A DNA stretch of 64,000 bases from Xanthomonas boreopolis (GTDB lineage Bacteria > Pseudomonadota > Gammaproteobacteria > Xanthomonadales > Xanthomonadaceae), in NCBI GenBank assembly GCA_014654535.1, contig BNBA01000007.1:1-64000 (forward strand). The letters run 5' to 3'. Each line of letters opens with the position of its first letter. The stretch's first letter is position 1. Under the pieces are notes generated by a model. That model was not told where the DNA came from and did no database searches. It saw nothing but the letters and a program-made list of their open reading frames with translations. Shown here piece by piece: positions 48,015-57,628 of this stretch. Both the position numbers and the translations under genes were made by a program.

Positions 48015-49425
48015 GGCCCTGCGCATCCGTCGCCCGGCATCGCTCGCGCTGCGGGTCACGGCCCTGGTCGGCATTGCGACGACGCTAGTGTTCCTGGCCT
48101 TCAGTTGGCTCATCGTCCGCTCGCTGGAGCACCACTTCGCCGAGCAGGATGCCGGGGAACTCCGGGCTGTGGCCGACGCCGTCGTCAAGCCACTGCGCGA
48201 CCCAGGTACGAGCACCGACGATGCGCTGCTGCGCCGCCGGCTCGCCGGCGCAGTCACGGGCCATCACGGGGTGTTCTATTACGTCGCCGACGCCGCAGGA
48301 ACCACGGTATATGCGGGCGAAGGCCCCGCACTGTCGTCCCTCGTTGCAAGCAAACGTCCCGCCGAGGCGATCAATGCCCGCGAGCTGGCGAGCTGGCAGG
48401 AGCAAGGGAAGTCCTATCGTGGCGCGGTGCTTCGCGTGCAGGGCGACCCAAGCCGGAACATACGCCCCTATACCGTCGCCGTTGCGATGGACATCGATTT
48501 CCATCTCGCGTTTCTCGAAGACTTCAAGCGCATGCTGTGGTTGGCCACATGCGTTGTATTGTGCATTGCGCTGTTGGTCGCCTGGCTGGCCGTTCAATGG
48601 GGGCACCGGCCCATTCGCAAGGTCAATGCCCGGATTCGCGCGATCCGCTCATCGCAATTGAACGTGCGTTTGAATCCCCGGGAAGTACCGCTCGAACTGG
48701 AGGAGCTTGTCGCCTCGTTCAACGACATGCTCGCGCGCATCGAGGACGGTTTCGTGCAGTTGGCGAATTTCTCAGCCGACATCGCGCACGAGCTGCGCAC
48801 CCCGGTGACCAACCTGACCACGCAGACGGAAGTGGCCCTCGGCCAGTCCCGCTCCGCCGACGAGTATCGGGAAGTGCTGTACTCCAATCTGGAGGAGTTC
48901 GGACGCATGAGCCGGATGATCGGGGACATGCTGTTTCTCGCGCAGACGGAGAACGATCCGCACAATCTCCATCGGGTGGAGATGGATTTGGGCGACACGA
49001 TCAAGGGCCTGTTCGACTACTTCGAAGCCTTCGCGGAGGATCGCAACGTGACCCTTCGTTTGCAGGGGCGGGTTGAGCCGATCAGCGCCGACCGGGAGAT
49101 GCTGCGGCGGGCCTTGAGCAACTTGCTCTCCAATGCCGTCCGCCACACCCCGCATGGCGCCGCTGTCACCGTGCGGCTGGGCCAGGACCACGGACGCACC
49201 ACGGTGAGCGTCGAGAATCCGGGCAGCAGGATCGCCGACGAGGATCTGCCCAGGCTGTTCGATCGCTTCTACCGTGTCGATCCCTCGCGGCAGCGCAAGA
49301 GCGAAGGGGCGGGGCTGGGGCTTGCCATCGTCAAGTCGATCATCGAGGCGCATGGCGGTGAAGTGCGTGTGGCATCCGACGATGCCATGACCCGGTTCGA
49401 TATCGTGTTGCCTCGAACCCCCTGA
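48004..49425 (+). CDS. copS: Copper sensor histidine kinase CopS
   Basis: 473 residues. Membrane segments at about 15-40 and 178-198 enclose a periplasmic copper-sensing region (41-177). A HAMP-like linker precedes the phospho-acceptor H262 in [16 protein letters not shown], then the ATPase part with [13 protein letters not shown] (N box), [11 protein letters not shown] and [18 protein letters not shown] (G boxes). It phosphorylates CopR when periplasmic copper rises. The start overlaps copR by 11 bases; an ATG 9 bases earlier is also possible. Confidence 0.93.
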   Translation: MPTKALRIRRPASLALRVTALVGIATTLVFLAFSWLIVRSLEHHFAEQDAGELRAVADAVVKPLRDPGTSTDDALLRRRLAGAVTGHHGVFYYVADAAGTTVYAGEGPALSSLVASKRPAEAINARELASWQEQGKSYRGAVLRVQGDPSRNIRPYTVAVAMDIDFHLAFLEDFKRMLWLATCVVLCIALLVAWLAVQWGHRPIRKVNARIRAIRSSQLNVRLNPREVPLELEELVASFNDMLARIEDGFVQLANFSADIAHELRTPVTNLTTQTEVALGQSRSADEYREVLYSNLEEFGRMSRMIGDMLFLAQTENDPHNLHRVEMDLGDTIKGLFDYFEAFAEDRNVTLRLQGRVEPISADREMLRRALSNLLSNAVRHTPHGAAVTVRLGQDHGRTTVSVENPGSRIADEDLPRLFDRFYRVDPSRQRKSEGAGLGLAIVKSIIEAHGGEVRVASDDAMTRFDIVLPRTP

Positions 49426-49468
49426 CCACTGGCCTGCGCGCAAGGCGGGAAATGTAGCGGCGCCATGC

Positions 49469-51334
49469 TCAGGACTCCTTTGTCACCTTGAGGTAAGGAT
49501 TGTTGGGTGGGACAGCATCGAACACGTAGCTCGCATCGGTCAGCAGATAACCATGGAGCCGCCGAGATTTGCGAGGGCCCGTGACTTCGCAGGTCCAGAT
49601 GTTCAAGCCGTTCGGCTGCTTCCGATGCAGTTGAAGCCGCTCGAAGCGCTTTTGCACCCACTGCCAGTCCTGCTGGTTGTCCTGCTTGGCCAGCGCGCCG
49701 ACCTCCGGGTGTTCCTGCGCATAACGTTGGAACACCCCTGGGCTGACGAGATAGGCCGTGTCGCTCACCGTATGCACAAGCGCCTTCGCGTCGTTGATGA
49801 TCAGCCGGCGAGAGGCCACTCCCTGTTTCAGCCATGCCGCGAAATGTTCGCCCGAAGGCTGCGCTGACTTCGGGGACGGCTCGGCCTGCGGCACCGTTGA
49901 TCGGTGGGGCACGACGCCCGTCTCGGGTACCGATAGTTCGATGCGTGCCGGATGTACTGCGTCCGCCGCAGCCGTTGCTTGCTGCCCAATGCCGGGCATG
50001 TCGCTCATGCCTACCATGGCCAGCACATCCTCCATCACGTCAGGCATAGGCGGGGCTGCGGGCGGCGAAGCGGTGACGACGGTGTTGCCACCCTCCCATG
50101 GCGGCGTCTCCTGGCCTTCAGGGGCTGGCGGCGCTCCAGCCACAGGCGGTGTGGCCGGCGCGCCGACATCGTTTTCTGCGGGTGTCGCATCGACCGCTAC
50201 CGTACCCGCAAAGGGCGCCGGACGCTCGCCGGCTTCCCAGATTAGTGCCGGAGCAAGACGCAACAGGGTGAACGAGTGGCACCAGCCGGTGGGACTGGTC
50301 ACGGTCGCGCGCCAGACTGCCTTCCCGTCGGACGTGGGCTGCAACATGCCGTGGTCCTGGAGGACGTTGAATACCGCGGTGTTGTTCGCAGGGATACCGT
50401 CGATACCTTGTGACAGCAGGTGCGCGCGTAGCTTGTCCGAGACCGTCTTGCTCACCAGCCACAAAGCATCCTCGGTGAGCCAGCCATCGGAGGCCTCGGG
50501 CTGGTTCAGCTTCAACTCTTCCTTGAGCAGGTAGCGCAACCCGTCTAGCAGTTTGCGTTGCAGCGCGTGCTTGGGTGCGGCCATGGCGCGTGCTGGATCG
50601 CCGCCCAGCTCCTGGGCGACGGAAGCGCGATCAGCTTGTACCACCAGTTCGCCCAGCACCCCGGCGTGCTCGTACTGTCCGGCCAGGACATACAGCAGCG
50701 GCGCCCACAGAGAGGGATAGCCGCTGAGCCAGTCCAGGAGATCGCGGTCAAGCAGTTGCCGGTAAAGCAAGCCTGTCGCGGCGCTGTGGAGCCGGTATTC
50801 GCGATCGTCGCGGTAGCGGAAGCGGTACGGCTGATGCAGCGGGCCGTGCCACGGGTGCCAGGTGCTGCCATCGGCCAGTTCGACGTGCAGATCGACAGCG
50901 ATCTTGCCGATGTCGTGCAGCAGCGCGGCGTAGGCGACGGCGGCGGTCCAGGCCTCGGACTGCGCCGCCTGGTCCTCGGGGCTGGCACCGATGGGCAGCA
51001 GATGGGACTGCCGCAGCTTCAGGCTGTAGGCGACGATTTCGAGGCCGTGATCCAGCATGCCGCCCGGGTAAGCGTGGTGATGGCTTTCGGAAGCGGGAAA
51101 CTGCTGGACCAGCTCGGCGTAGCGTTCCAGCGGCGTGCGGTACAGGGTGGCGAACTGCTTGCGCGAGAGTGAGGTGCGCTGCCAGATATGTTCCAGCAGC
51201 TTCTGCCGGCGCGGCGTGGCCAGCAGCGATGCGGCCGCCTGGGGCCGCATCAACCCTTTCGGGAGGTCGGTGGCGGGTGCTGGCGACGCCGCGGCAGCGA
51301 CCGGGGGCCGTTTTCGCTGGAACAGGGAGAGCAT
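49469..51334 (-). CDS. mobH: MobH-family relaxase (TraI of ICEclc/PFGI-type elements)
   Basis: 621 residues. The N-terminal TraI_2 domain has the 3H-HD motif of MobH relaxases: SHHHAYPGG (H85-H87), LDHGLEI and LLHDIGKI (H140, D141). A proline/alanine-rich linker (about 390-520) leads to the C-terminal TraI_2_C domain (LIINDAKALVHTVSDTAYLV, GLNIWTCEVTGPRKSRRLHG). It nicks the origin of transfer to start conjugation. The start at 51334 (MLSLFQRKRPP) is the family start; 50 upstream codons are not conserved. It looks complete. Confidence 0.9.
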   Translation of the reverse strand: MLSLFQRKRPPVAAAASPAPATDLPKGLMRPQAAASLLATPRRQKLLEHIWQRTSLSRKQFATLYRTPLERYAELVQQFPASESHHHAYPGGMLDHGLEIVAYSLKLRQSHLLPIGASPEDQAAQSEAWTAAVAYAALLHDIGKIAVDLHVELADGSTWHPWHGPLHQPYRFRYRDDREYRLHSAATGLLYRQLLDRDLLDWLSGYPSLWAPLLYVLAGQYEHAGVLGELVVQADRASVAQELGGDPARAMAAPKHALQRKLLDGLRYLLKEELKLNQPEASDGWLTEDALWLVSKTVSDKLRAHLLSQGIDGIPANNTAVFNVLQDHGMLQPTSDGKAVWRATVTSPTGWCHSFTLLRLAPALIWEAGERPAPFAGTVAVDATPAENDVGAPATPPVAGAPPAPEGQETPPWEGGNTVVTASPPAAPPMPDVMEDVLAMVGMSDMPGIGQQATAAADAVHPARIELSVPETGVVPHRSTVPQAEPSPKSAQPSGEHFAAWLKQGVASRRLIINDAKALVHTVSDTAYLVSPGVFQRYAQEHPEVGALAKQDNQQDWQWVQKRFERLQLHRKQPNGLNIWTCEVTGPRKSRRLHGYLLTDASYVFDAVPPNNPYLKVTKES

Positions 51335-51588
51335 GCGGGTGTCCTGGTGGCGGGCCGGGCGGGAGGCCTTTTGGCCTTTTCGAGGCAGGGCCTTTCCCCT
51401 TGCACCCCATTCCCTTGCCATTTCGACCCTTTGGCCTTTAACCGTTTCGGTATAGCGGGGCCTGGGTTGCGGCTCCAGCGTCAATGGGGAACCCGTGCGA
51501 ATGGATTGGATGGCGACCAGGCGCTGGCCGCGGCCTATGCTGCCGGGACGCCACCCTCGCCAAGTAGGCTCTCACTCGTGCGACTAAG
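51335..51588. other. Region upstream of the relaxase, candidate oriT
   Basis: About 250 bp with no gene. GGCCTTT-like units recur (AGGCCTTTTGGCCTTTTC, GGGCCTTTCC, TTTGGCCTTTAACC) between about 51360 and 51450. In ICEclc-type elements an origin of transfer lies beside the relaxase gene, so this repeat-rich stretch is the natural candidate; no nick site can be named from sequence alone. Confidence 0.4.
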
Positions 51589-51617
51589 TTGACAAATGCG
51601 ACAAAGGCGACTAGAGT
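51589..51617 (+). promoter_or_regulatory. Promoter of the toxin-antitoxin operon
   Basis: A perfect -35 TTGACA (51589-51594) is followed after exactly 17 bases by TAGAGT (51612-51617), a fair -10 box. TGCGACTAA, TGCGACAAA and GGCGACTAG overlap it as near-direct repeats and could be where the antitoxin binds. Confidence 0.6.
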
Positions 51618-51650
51618 GAAACCTATCTCAAACCTACCTGGGAGATAACC

Positions 51651-52277
51651 ATGCCCACCGCCATTGAATTCATTGCCGACCGTCTGCCCCGCGTCACGGT
51701 GGAGGATGTGCGCCGCTTCGCGGATACCGTCGAAATCCGGGATGCCCCGGCTTTCGCGGCCGAGTTGCAGGCGTTCATCCACGAGCGCGTGGAGGCGGTG
51801 AGGCTGCCCGCCAACTTGGAAGGCGAAACGGTGGGGCAGGCCTTGGAGCGCAAGGCGGCCGCGCTGCGCGCCGACACGCGCTGGGCACCGACTGAAACCG
51901 ACGTCCAGCGAGGCCGCGCCGTCCTGCTGGAAAACTTCAACCAGCCGCACAACCTTACGCCACCCGAGTTCGCAAAGCTGGCGGACAAGTCGCGCCAGCA
52001 GATTTACAAGGACATCCTCGCCCGCCGGCTGCTGGCGCTGAACGTGGGGCCACGCGGCCAGAAGCTGCCCGACTGGCAGCTCGATCCGGTGAAGCAGCAG
52101 TTGACCCAAACCGTGCTTCAGGAGGTCGAGGGCATCGACCACTGGACGATTTACCGTGCGCTGTCCGAACCGCTCGAAGGTTTGGGCGGTCGCTCGCCGG
52201 TGGATGCGGTGACGCATGGCACGATCGACGACGTTGCCGAGGCCGTGTTCAATGTGCTGGGCGTTCAGGTGCATTGA
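51651..52277 (+). CDS. Antitoxin of a RES-type TA system (Xre/MbcA/ParS-like)
   Basis: 208 residues. The middle has a DNA-binding segment LTPPEFAKLADKSRQQIYKD, resembling a helix-turn-helix. The C-terminal part (IDHWTIYRALSEPLEGLGGR, SPVDAVTHGTIDDVAEAVF) is the toxin-binding domain seen in Xre/ParS antitoxins. It is longer than the usual 130-160 residues, with an N-terminal extension. It stands 12 bases before the RES toxin gene and behind a strong promoter. It should bind the toxin and repress the operon. Confidence 0.8.
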   Translation: MPTAIEFIADRLPRVTVEDVRRFADTVEIRDAPAFAAELQAFIHERVEAVRLPANLEGETVGQALERKAAALRADTRWAPTETDVQRGRAVLLENFNQPHNLTPPEFAKLADKSRQQIYKDILARRLLALNVGPRGQKLPDWQLDPVKQQLTQTVLQEVEGIDHWTIYRALSEPLEGLGGRSPVDAVTHGTIDDVAEAVFNVLGVQVH

Positions 52278-52289
52278 AGCGAGACCGCT

Positions 52290-52922
52290 ATGAGCCGCGA
52301 GCTGCCTACGTTCTTGATCGATGCCGGTGAACTGCTCCAGCACGTGAGCCGCGTCGTCTATCGGGGCAGCCCGCTGTACTATGGCCACAGCAGCACGAAT
52401 CGCTACGATGACCCGGCGCGGGACTATGGCGTGCTCTACTTGGGGCGCGATCTGCCTACGGCGCTGATGGAGTCGGTGTTTCACAAGCATCAGTGGCTTG
52501 AAGACACGAAGCGCTCCATCGCCCTGAAGGAGGTCCACGCCCGGATGGTGCGCGCAGTAGGCGTGATGGACGACCTGCTCCTGGCCGACCTCACGGCGCC
52601 GGGCGTCATGGCGGGCTACTTCGGCCTGAATCTGGAGCAGTTGGCCAGCCGCGACTACACGCACACGCAGCAGGTGTCCGCCCAGGTGCATGCGATGCGC
52701 GGAAACGACGGCCAGCCGCTGTTCGATGGGGTGCTCTACCCGTCGCGCAACAACTATCCCGCCAAGAGCATCGCCTTGTTCGAGCGTGCGGGAGCGAAGG
52801 TCAGTGTCATCGAGGACATCGACCTGGTTGAGCATGTGGACTGGCCGCGTTTCGTTGCCACCTACCTCATCGGCGTGGAACCCGACCCCGGCCCGGTGGA
52901 ACCGGATGACGAAGCGTCTTGA
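52290..52922 (+). CDS. RES-domain toxin (NAD+-degrading family)
   Basis: 210 residues. The RES fold shows VVYRGSPLYYG (first Arg, R25), NRYDDPARDYGVLYLGRDLP and ALMESVF (Glu, E61), with a later serine in LYPSRNN; R, E and S give the domain its name. Characterised members degrade NAD+ and stop growth unless bound by the partner antitoxin. It lies between the relaxase and the transfer genes, where it may stabilise the element (inference). Confidence 0.88.
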   Translation: MSRELPTFLIDAGELLQHVSRVVYRGSPLYYGHSSTNRYDDPARDYGVLYLGRDLPTALMESVFHKHQWLEDTKRSIALKEVHARMVRAVGVMDDLLLADLTAPGVMAGYFGLNLEQLASRDYTHTQQVSAQVHAMRGNDGQPLFDGVLYPSRNNYPAKSIALFERAGAKVSVIEDIDLVEHVDWPRFVATYLIGVEPDPGPVEPDDEAS

Positions 52923-53006
52923 AGCAGCAAGAAAACACATTGAAGCCTCAAACGGAATGAAGTAAAGCAGACTGGAATAGGCATTCCTCAGCAGCAGGAG
53001 ACCACC

Positions 53007-53372
53007 ATGAACACGACGACCCGCACCAGTACCACAGAACGCCTCGGCCGCGCCTTTGGCCGCGGATGGCGCGCCTATGCGCGCGGCGAACGCCGGGCTT
53101 CGAAGTGGCTGGTATCCAAGGGAATGCCGGTAGCCGGTGCTGCTGTGCTCGTTTGGGTGGTCAAGCTGGCCGCGCTCGGGGTGCTGCTCTACGTCGCTTT
53201 CTGGTTCGCACTCGTGCTGCTGGGCGTGGCGGCGGCAGGATGGGCGGCGGCTGCCAATACCTCGGATGAAGATGAGTGGCCTTTCACCGACCTCACCGAG
53301 CTGCGCAAGACGCCGGGCTACGACCCCAACCTGTACAACGACACGTCGCACGAGTTGTACACCGACGACTGA
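53007..53372 (+). CDS. DUF3742 family ICE protein
   Basis: 121 residues. A basic N terminus (RLGRAFGRGWRAYARGERRA) is followed by one or two membrane segments (about 42-82, VAGAAVLVWVVKLAALGVLL) and an acidic tail (PFTDLTELRKTPGYDPNLYN). DUF3742 is a conserved companion of the conjugation genes in this element family; its function is unknown. It is convergent with the TraG-like gene, 11 bases away. Confidence 0.85.
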   Translation: MNTTTRTSTTERLGRAFGRGWRAYARGERRASKWLVSKGMPVAGAAVLVWVVKLAALGVLLYVAFWFALVLLGVAAAGWAAAANTSDEDEWPFTDLTELRKTPGYDPNLYNDTSHELYTDD

Positions 53373-53383
53373 CCGGCCTCGCG

Positions 53384-54904
53384 CTATTTCAGCTTACCTC
53401 CGGTGAGCGCTCCGGCCCCCTTGCCGCCAGCTTGGCCGGCGCTCTTGCTGCCATCGGAAAGCCCCTGGATGACGTGCCCAGCCCGAATCCCAACCCAGGT
53501 AAGGCTCGCCAGCCAGAATCCGGGTAGGACGAGGAACATCGTGCCCGTGACGAACATCAGGAGCATGTCTCCAAAGGCGTTGTTCAGCCCCACCAGCGGG
53601 TCGAAGTTGGTGTGCGGCCGGTTCCAGCCAAACCCCCAGCCATAAAGCGCGTCCAGGATCGTCGAATCGATCCAGCGTGCGAGCTGGAACCAGAAGTCCG
53701 TGAAAAACAGCGCGAACTGAACGACGCTGACGGTGACGACCGTCTTCAGGTCATAGGTGCCCACGATCAGCACGAGCGGGATGCAGATGACGAGCGCCAT
53801 CTTGAGCAAGGCGAGGACCATGGGCAGCGCCTGCCGCACCACGTCCATGGCGGGAAAAGCCGCAATCGCGCCGACTGCCATGCCGACGTCGCCCGTGGCG
53901 CGCGTCACGATGTTCGGCAGGGTCTTGTCGATCTGACCGCCGTAGTCCGTATAGACGCTGCCCTGGTTCAATTTCTGCTGCCGCGGTGACGCGATGGCGC
54001 GGATCACCGAGTCGTCCACCTCTGCCCGACTCAGGAACCCGGCCCAGCCCGCCAGGCGATTCAACAGGCTCGGGTCCACCTGTCCCAGCAGCCGTGCCCG
54101 CAGGCCGTTGCTGCCATCGGCCCACCACTGTCTGCAGGTCGGATAGCCGCCACCGCTGGCTACCTGAGCCAGCCCGGCGTCGCGGTTGCTGTCGTAGGGC
54201 CAGTCGTCGCGCGGCGTGCTGGAGCGGTATGTGTCGTAGTAGCCGCCCGTGTCCGTGAAAAACCTCGATCCGATCCAGGTCACGTCGTGCATCTGCTGCT
54301 CATCAAGCTGAGGGCGCTGCATGAACAGTTTGGCCCGCGCAGGCCCATAGCAATCCCGCGAGAAATCCGCCACCTCCTGAGCCAGTACCGGATCGTCAAT
54401 GCGGGTGGCGTCGATCTCCATGCGCATTTGCCGAAGGTCCGTGCCGCACGGGATCGCCGCCACCGAGGCGCTCGTGACAGCGCGCGAGAGCGCATGCATG
54501 AAGGCCCACCAGACCGGCACTTTCGCCGACTGGTTGTTGATGGTGCTGAAGGACTGCGACCAGCCGGTTTCCGTGGGCTGCGGAACGCTGACTTGGCACT
54601 GCGCCGAGCGCGAGCTGTCGTACTGGATGGTGCTAAGGTCCACGTCGATGAACGGGATGCCGGCGAACATCACCACCACGATGGCGACGAAGACCCGGTT
54701 CTCGATGCGCGCAGCCGAGAGCACCCCCTTGTTGCCTTCGTCGGCGCCTTCTGCACGGGCCTTCAGCCACTCCTGCACGACGATGGCGACGAAAGGCAGC
54801 GCGAATACCCCGCTGGACACCAGCACCGCCCAGATGCCGTTGTGGACGATCCAGGAGACCAGCGTCAGGTAGTACTCCAGGTAGTCGGTCGTGAAAAGCG
54901 TCAT
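53384..54904 (-). CDS. TraG-N-like conjugative transfer membrane protein
   Basis: 506 residues with several membrane segments at the N terminus (about 15-45, 75-95) and in the C-terminal third (about 350-480: LALLKMALVICIPLVLIVGT, GDMLLMFVTGTMFLVLPGFW). The long central part with conserved cysteines (CGTDLRQ, FSRDCYGPA, PTCRQWW) is periplasmic. It resembles the N-terminal domain of TraG proteins, which help mating-pair formation. It lies at the downstream end of the minus-strand transfer operon. Confidence 0.82.
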   Translation of the reverse strand: MTLFTTDYLEYYLTLVSWIVHNGIWAVLVSSGVFALPFVAIVVQEWLKARAEGADEGNKGVLSAARIENRVFVAIVVVMFAGIPFIDVDLSTIQYDSSRSAQCQVSVPQPTETGWSQSFSTINNQSAKVPVWWAFMHALSRAVTSASVAAIPCGTDLRQMRMEIDATRIDDPVLAQEVADFSRDCYGPARAKLFMQRPQLDEQQMHDVTWIGSRFFTDTGGYYDTYRSSTPRDDWPYDSNRDAGLAQVASGGGYPTCRQWWADGSNGLRARLLGQVDPSLLNRLAGWAGFLSRAEVDDSVIRAIASPRQQKLNQGSVYTDYGGQIDKTLPNIVTRATGDVGMAVGAIAAFPAMDVVRQALPMVLALLKMALVICIPLVLIVGTYDLKTVVTVSVVQFALFFTDFWFQLARWIDSTILDALYGWGFGWNRPHTNFDPLVGLNNAFGDMLLMFVTGTMFLVLPGFWLASLTWVGIRAGHVIQGLSDGSKSAGQAGGKGAGALTGGKLK

Positions 54905-54919
54905 GGCCCGAACCTCTCC

Positions 54920-55279
54920 TCAGCCCTGCATCAACAGGCTGGCTTCCAGCGCCACGATGGCGACGACACCAGCGACCTCGCTGCGCACCAGACGGCGCCG
55001 TGCCTGCGCGTCGTCGGCCTCGCGCGCCAGGAGCCGGCGGCGCATCCACATCCATCCGTATGCTGTCGCGCCGTACAAGCACAGCCGCCAGATGAAGAAA
55101 TACCCTGCGGACGCCGCCAGCCAACGTTCCCAGGCCGCAACACTGCCGACCAGGTAGATGCCGGCGACGTTGACCCCTACGGCGACGGCCACGACCAGTA
55201 CAAGCCACAGCAAGGTCTTCGCCGCGCGCCGGCTGAACAGCCAGCGCGCACGCAGCCAACTGGCGTGCATCGGGCTCAT
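54920..55279 (-). CDS. Conserved ICE membrane protein, unassigned
   Basis: 119 residues with two clear membrane segments (about 20-44, TLLWLVLVVAVAVGVNVAGI, and 54-72) and a basic loop RRRLLAREADDAQARRRL, then a third hydrophobic stretch at the C terminus. It overlaps the preceding gene by 4 bases (ATGA) and precedes the TraG-N-like gene by 15, so it belongs to the transfer operon. I do not recognise a function. Confidence 0.75.
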   Translation of the reverse strand: MSPMHASWLRARWLFSRRAAKTLLWLVLVVAVAVGVNVAGIYLVGSVAAWERWLAASAGYFFIWRLCLYGATAYGWMWMRRRLLAREADDAQARRRLVRSEVAGVVAIVALEASLLMQG

Positions 55280-56670
55280 GGGTTGCCTCCCGGATTGCCC
55301 TTCTGCAACTGGTCGAGGCGGTCGGGCACCGGATCGCCTTCGTAGATGCCGCGCGAGCCGGCCGCGCGTGTGCCGTGGCGCTGGATGATGGCCATGGGCG
55401 AGTTGTTGGCCAGCTCGCGCCGCAGCTCCAGTTCGGTCTTGAGGTTGCGGATCTCCTGGTCGAGCGTGTCGCTCTCATGATTCACGGCCTCGACCGCCAA
55501 CTGGTTCGCCGCCACATTGGGTTCCTTCTTGCCGGTCAGCAGGGTCCGCTGAAGCAGCAATGCCTTCTCCAGCACCGACGACAGCGCGACCTCCGAGGCC
55601 AGGCGGCGTGCCAGCAGGTCCTGGTCCGGCTCGTCGCGCAGCGCCTCGATGACGCCGCGCGTGATGGGCAGCGACGTGCTGCCAGCCTCGCGCAGGTTCT
55701 CAAACGTCGTGTTGCGCGCTCCGGAAATCAGCTCCTGCAGGGCTTCCAGTTTCGTCTCGTATTCCTCCTGGATCAGCGGCGTCAGCCCGACGCCGGGCAC
55801 GGTCTCGGTCTTGGTGCAAGAGTCGCATGTGCGCTGCACCTGCTCCCCGAGCACCCGCGTCGCCCATTCGGTCGCCTGCTGCGGCGACGTCCAGGCCTGG
55901 CAGGACAGGCTCGCGCAACTGGCGAGTGAGATGGAGGACGTGTCGGTCACGCCGCGGCCGTTGACCAGGTTGTAGCCCGCGCGGGTGACGTCGCCGACCA
56001 CCCGGATGGCGGACTGGCCCGCGCCACCGGCATTGCTGCCGCCCACCCAAGGCACGCCGTCGTTGCCCCGACGTGTCTCGGCCTGTTCGATTGCCGACAC
56101 GGCGTCGGTGCTCGACACCGCATCGCGCAGTGCCATGCCTTCGGCCATCTGGCTCCATCCGAGCTGGCCGCCTGCCGTCTCGGCCATCTTCTCGGCCATG
56201 GCGCGGCAGGTCAGCTTGGAGCGGTCGAAGTCCAGGCGCGCCTGCAACACGCCGTTGGTCAGCAGGTTGTACAGGCCCGGATCGGCGCGCTGGATGATCA
56301 GCGCCGGCAGGGACGCCACCGCGCTGGTCGCGCTCTGGATCACATTGCTCATGATCTGCTGGAAGCCGTTCGTGATGCCGTTGAGCTGGTTGCGCAGTGT
56401 GGTCTGGAGGCTCATGTCGCCGCAGATGAGGTTGCTGTTCCAACCCACGCCGACACCAATCGAGCGCATGCCGGCCGCACGGCCCATGGACACCGCGCTG
56501 CCACCGCCGATCGAATACATCACCTCGTCGCCTAGGATGGGACCGCTGGTCTGGTATCCGGTCTGCGCCCATGCGAGGCCGCAACCCAGGGCGAGCGCTC
56601 CCGCCAGCAAAGCCGGGTGCGGCAGGCGGTAGGTCCGGATGGAGGGGTTCGTCAGTGTTGGACGCTTCAT
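55276..56670 (-). CDS. Integrating conjugative element protein, TIGR03755 (PFL_4711) family
   Basis: 464 residues; signal peptide about 1-35 (LAGALALGCGLAWAQT). The mature part begins SGPILGDEVMYSIGGGSAVS and contains SNLICGDMSLQTTLRNQLNG, paired cysteines (ASCASLSCQAW, RTCDSCTKTE) and a C-terminal coiled-coil-like region (DTLDQEIRNLKTELELRREL). TraH-like periplasmic factor of the type IV secretion system in this ICE family. The start at 56670 has GAGGG upstream; ATG 56676 is close by. Confidence 0.82.
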   Translation of the reverse strand: MKRPTLTNPSIRTYRLPHPALLAGALALGCGLAWAQTGYQTSGPILGDEVMYSIGGGSAVSMGRAAGMRSIGVGVGWNSNLICGDMSLQTTLRNQLNGITNGFQQIMSNVIQSATSAVASLPALIIQRADPGLYNLLTNGVLQARLDFDRSKLTCRAMAEKMAETAGGQLGWSQMAEGMALRDAVSSTDAVSAIEQAETRRGNDGVPWVGGSNAGGAGQSAIRVVGDVTRAGYNLVNGRGVTDTSSISLASCASLSCQAWTSPQQATEWATRVLGEQVQRTCDSCTKTETVPGVGLTPLIQEEYETKLEALQELISGARNTTFENLREAGSTSLPITRGVIEALRDEPDQDLLARRLASEVALSSVLEKALLLQRTLLTGKKEPNVAANQLAVEAVNHESDTLDQEIRNLKTELELRRELANNSPMAIIQRHGTRAAGSRGIYEGDPVPDRLDQLQKGNPGGNP

Positions 56671-56680
56671 CACCATGCCC

Positions 56681-57628
56681 TCAATAGAAATCGACGCTGC
56701 CCAGGAACACCTGGCCCCGGCGCTCGCAGCAGGCATACGGCCGCCACAGCGCCCATGCGTAGTCGCCTTGCTGCGCCTGGGTAAGGAAGCCGCTGCGCGG
56801 GAAGACCGTGCAGGACGAGGACAGGACGGGCGTGAGTTCTTGCCACTTGCCGGTGGAGGCATCGCCCTCCATCAGCGCGCCGGCGGGCCAGTAGCCGTCG
56901 CGGGAGTTGGCGAGCAGCGGCTGATAGACGTGGATCTGCCCGCGGCGCGTGACCACATCGCCCGCTCGCTGGGCGACGACTGCGCCGGCCTTGTGGTCGT
57001 CGGTCTGGTGCAGGAAGCCGCCACGCGGATACACGTTGCCCCAGAGGTTCATCGTCGTGCGTGCGCCGACCTCGCGCCGGCCTGGAATCAGCGCTTCCGG
57101 GTAGGCCATCTCGGGCACGTTGTAGCGCCAGGCCAGCGTGTCCAGGGTGCTGAGCAAGTACGGCATGAACGCCGTGCCCGCGCCCTCGCAGAAGTAGCCC
57201 GAGGACGACACGAACTGGTTGAACACCTCGACTCCCGGGTGGCCGATCACGTCGGCGTTCTTGAATCTCGCGAGGTTGTTCTCGTGGTCCTCGTTCGTGG
57301 TTCCGTCCCCGCCCGCTTGGGCGGACGGGTTGGGCGTGCTCATTGCCCGGACTTCGACCCAGGGGTTTTCGCCGGTATTGCTGTAGCTGGAGACCACCGC
57401 ATCGGGGATGTAGTGGCGCACCTTGGTGGACGTGCGCACCGTGCAGCCGGTCCAGGTGCAGTAGAGCCAGTAGCAGATGCCGACGACGCGGTATTCGAGG
57501 CAGTCGGGCGACGCCACCGAGCCGACGATGGTGGCGGTGTTGAGGGCGTAGCTGCCGGTGGCACTGAGCAGTAGCACGGACGCCACGCCAGCGCGCAGGC
57601 GGCGCAGCAGGTCGAACGGGCGGCTCAT
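56681..57628 (-). CDS. Integrating conjugative element protein, TIGR03756 (PFL_4710, TraU-like) family
   Basis: 315 residues; signal peptide about 1-30 (SVLLLSATGSYALNT). Cysteine-rich mature part: SPDCLEYRVVGICYWLYCTW, GCTVRTSTKVRHYIPD, GYFCEGAGTAF and a final ACCERRGQVFLGSVDFY. TraU-like proteins act in the periplasm for mating-pair formation and depend on disulfides, consistent with the DsbA-like gene nearby. It overlaps the TIGR03757 gene by 4 bases. Confidence 0.85.
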   Translation of the reverse strand: MSRPFDLLRRLRAGVASVLLLSATGSYALNTATIVGSVASPDCLEYRVVGICYWLYCTWTGCTVRTSTKVRHYIPDAVVSSYSNTGENPWVEVRAMSTPNPSAQAGGDGTTNEDHENNLARFKNADVIGHPGVEVFNQFVSSSGYFCEGAGTAFMPYLLSTLDTLAWRYNVPEMAYPEALIPGRREVGARTTMNLWGNVYPRGGFLHQTDDHKAGAVVAQRAGDVVTRRGQIHVYQPLLANSRDGYWPAGALMEGDASTGKWQELTPVLSSSCTVFPRSGFLTQAQQGDYAWALWRPYACCERRGQVFLGSVDFY

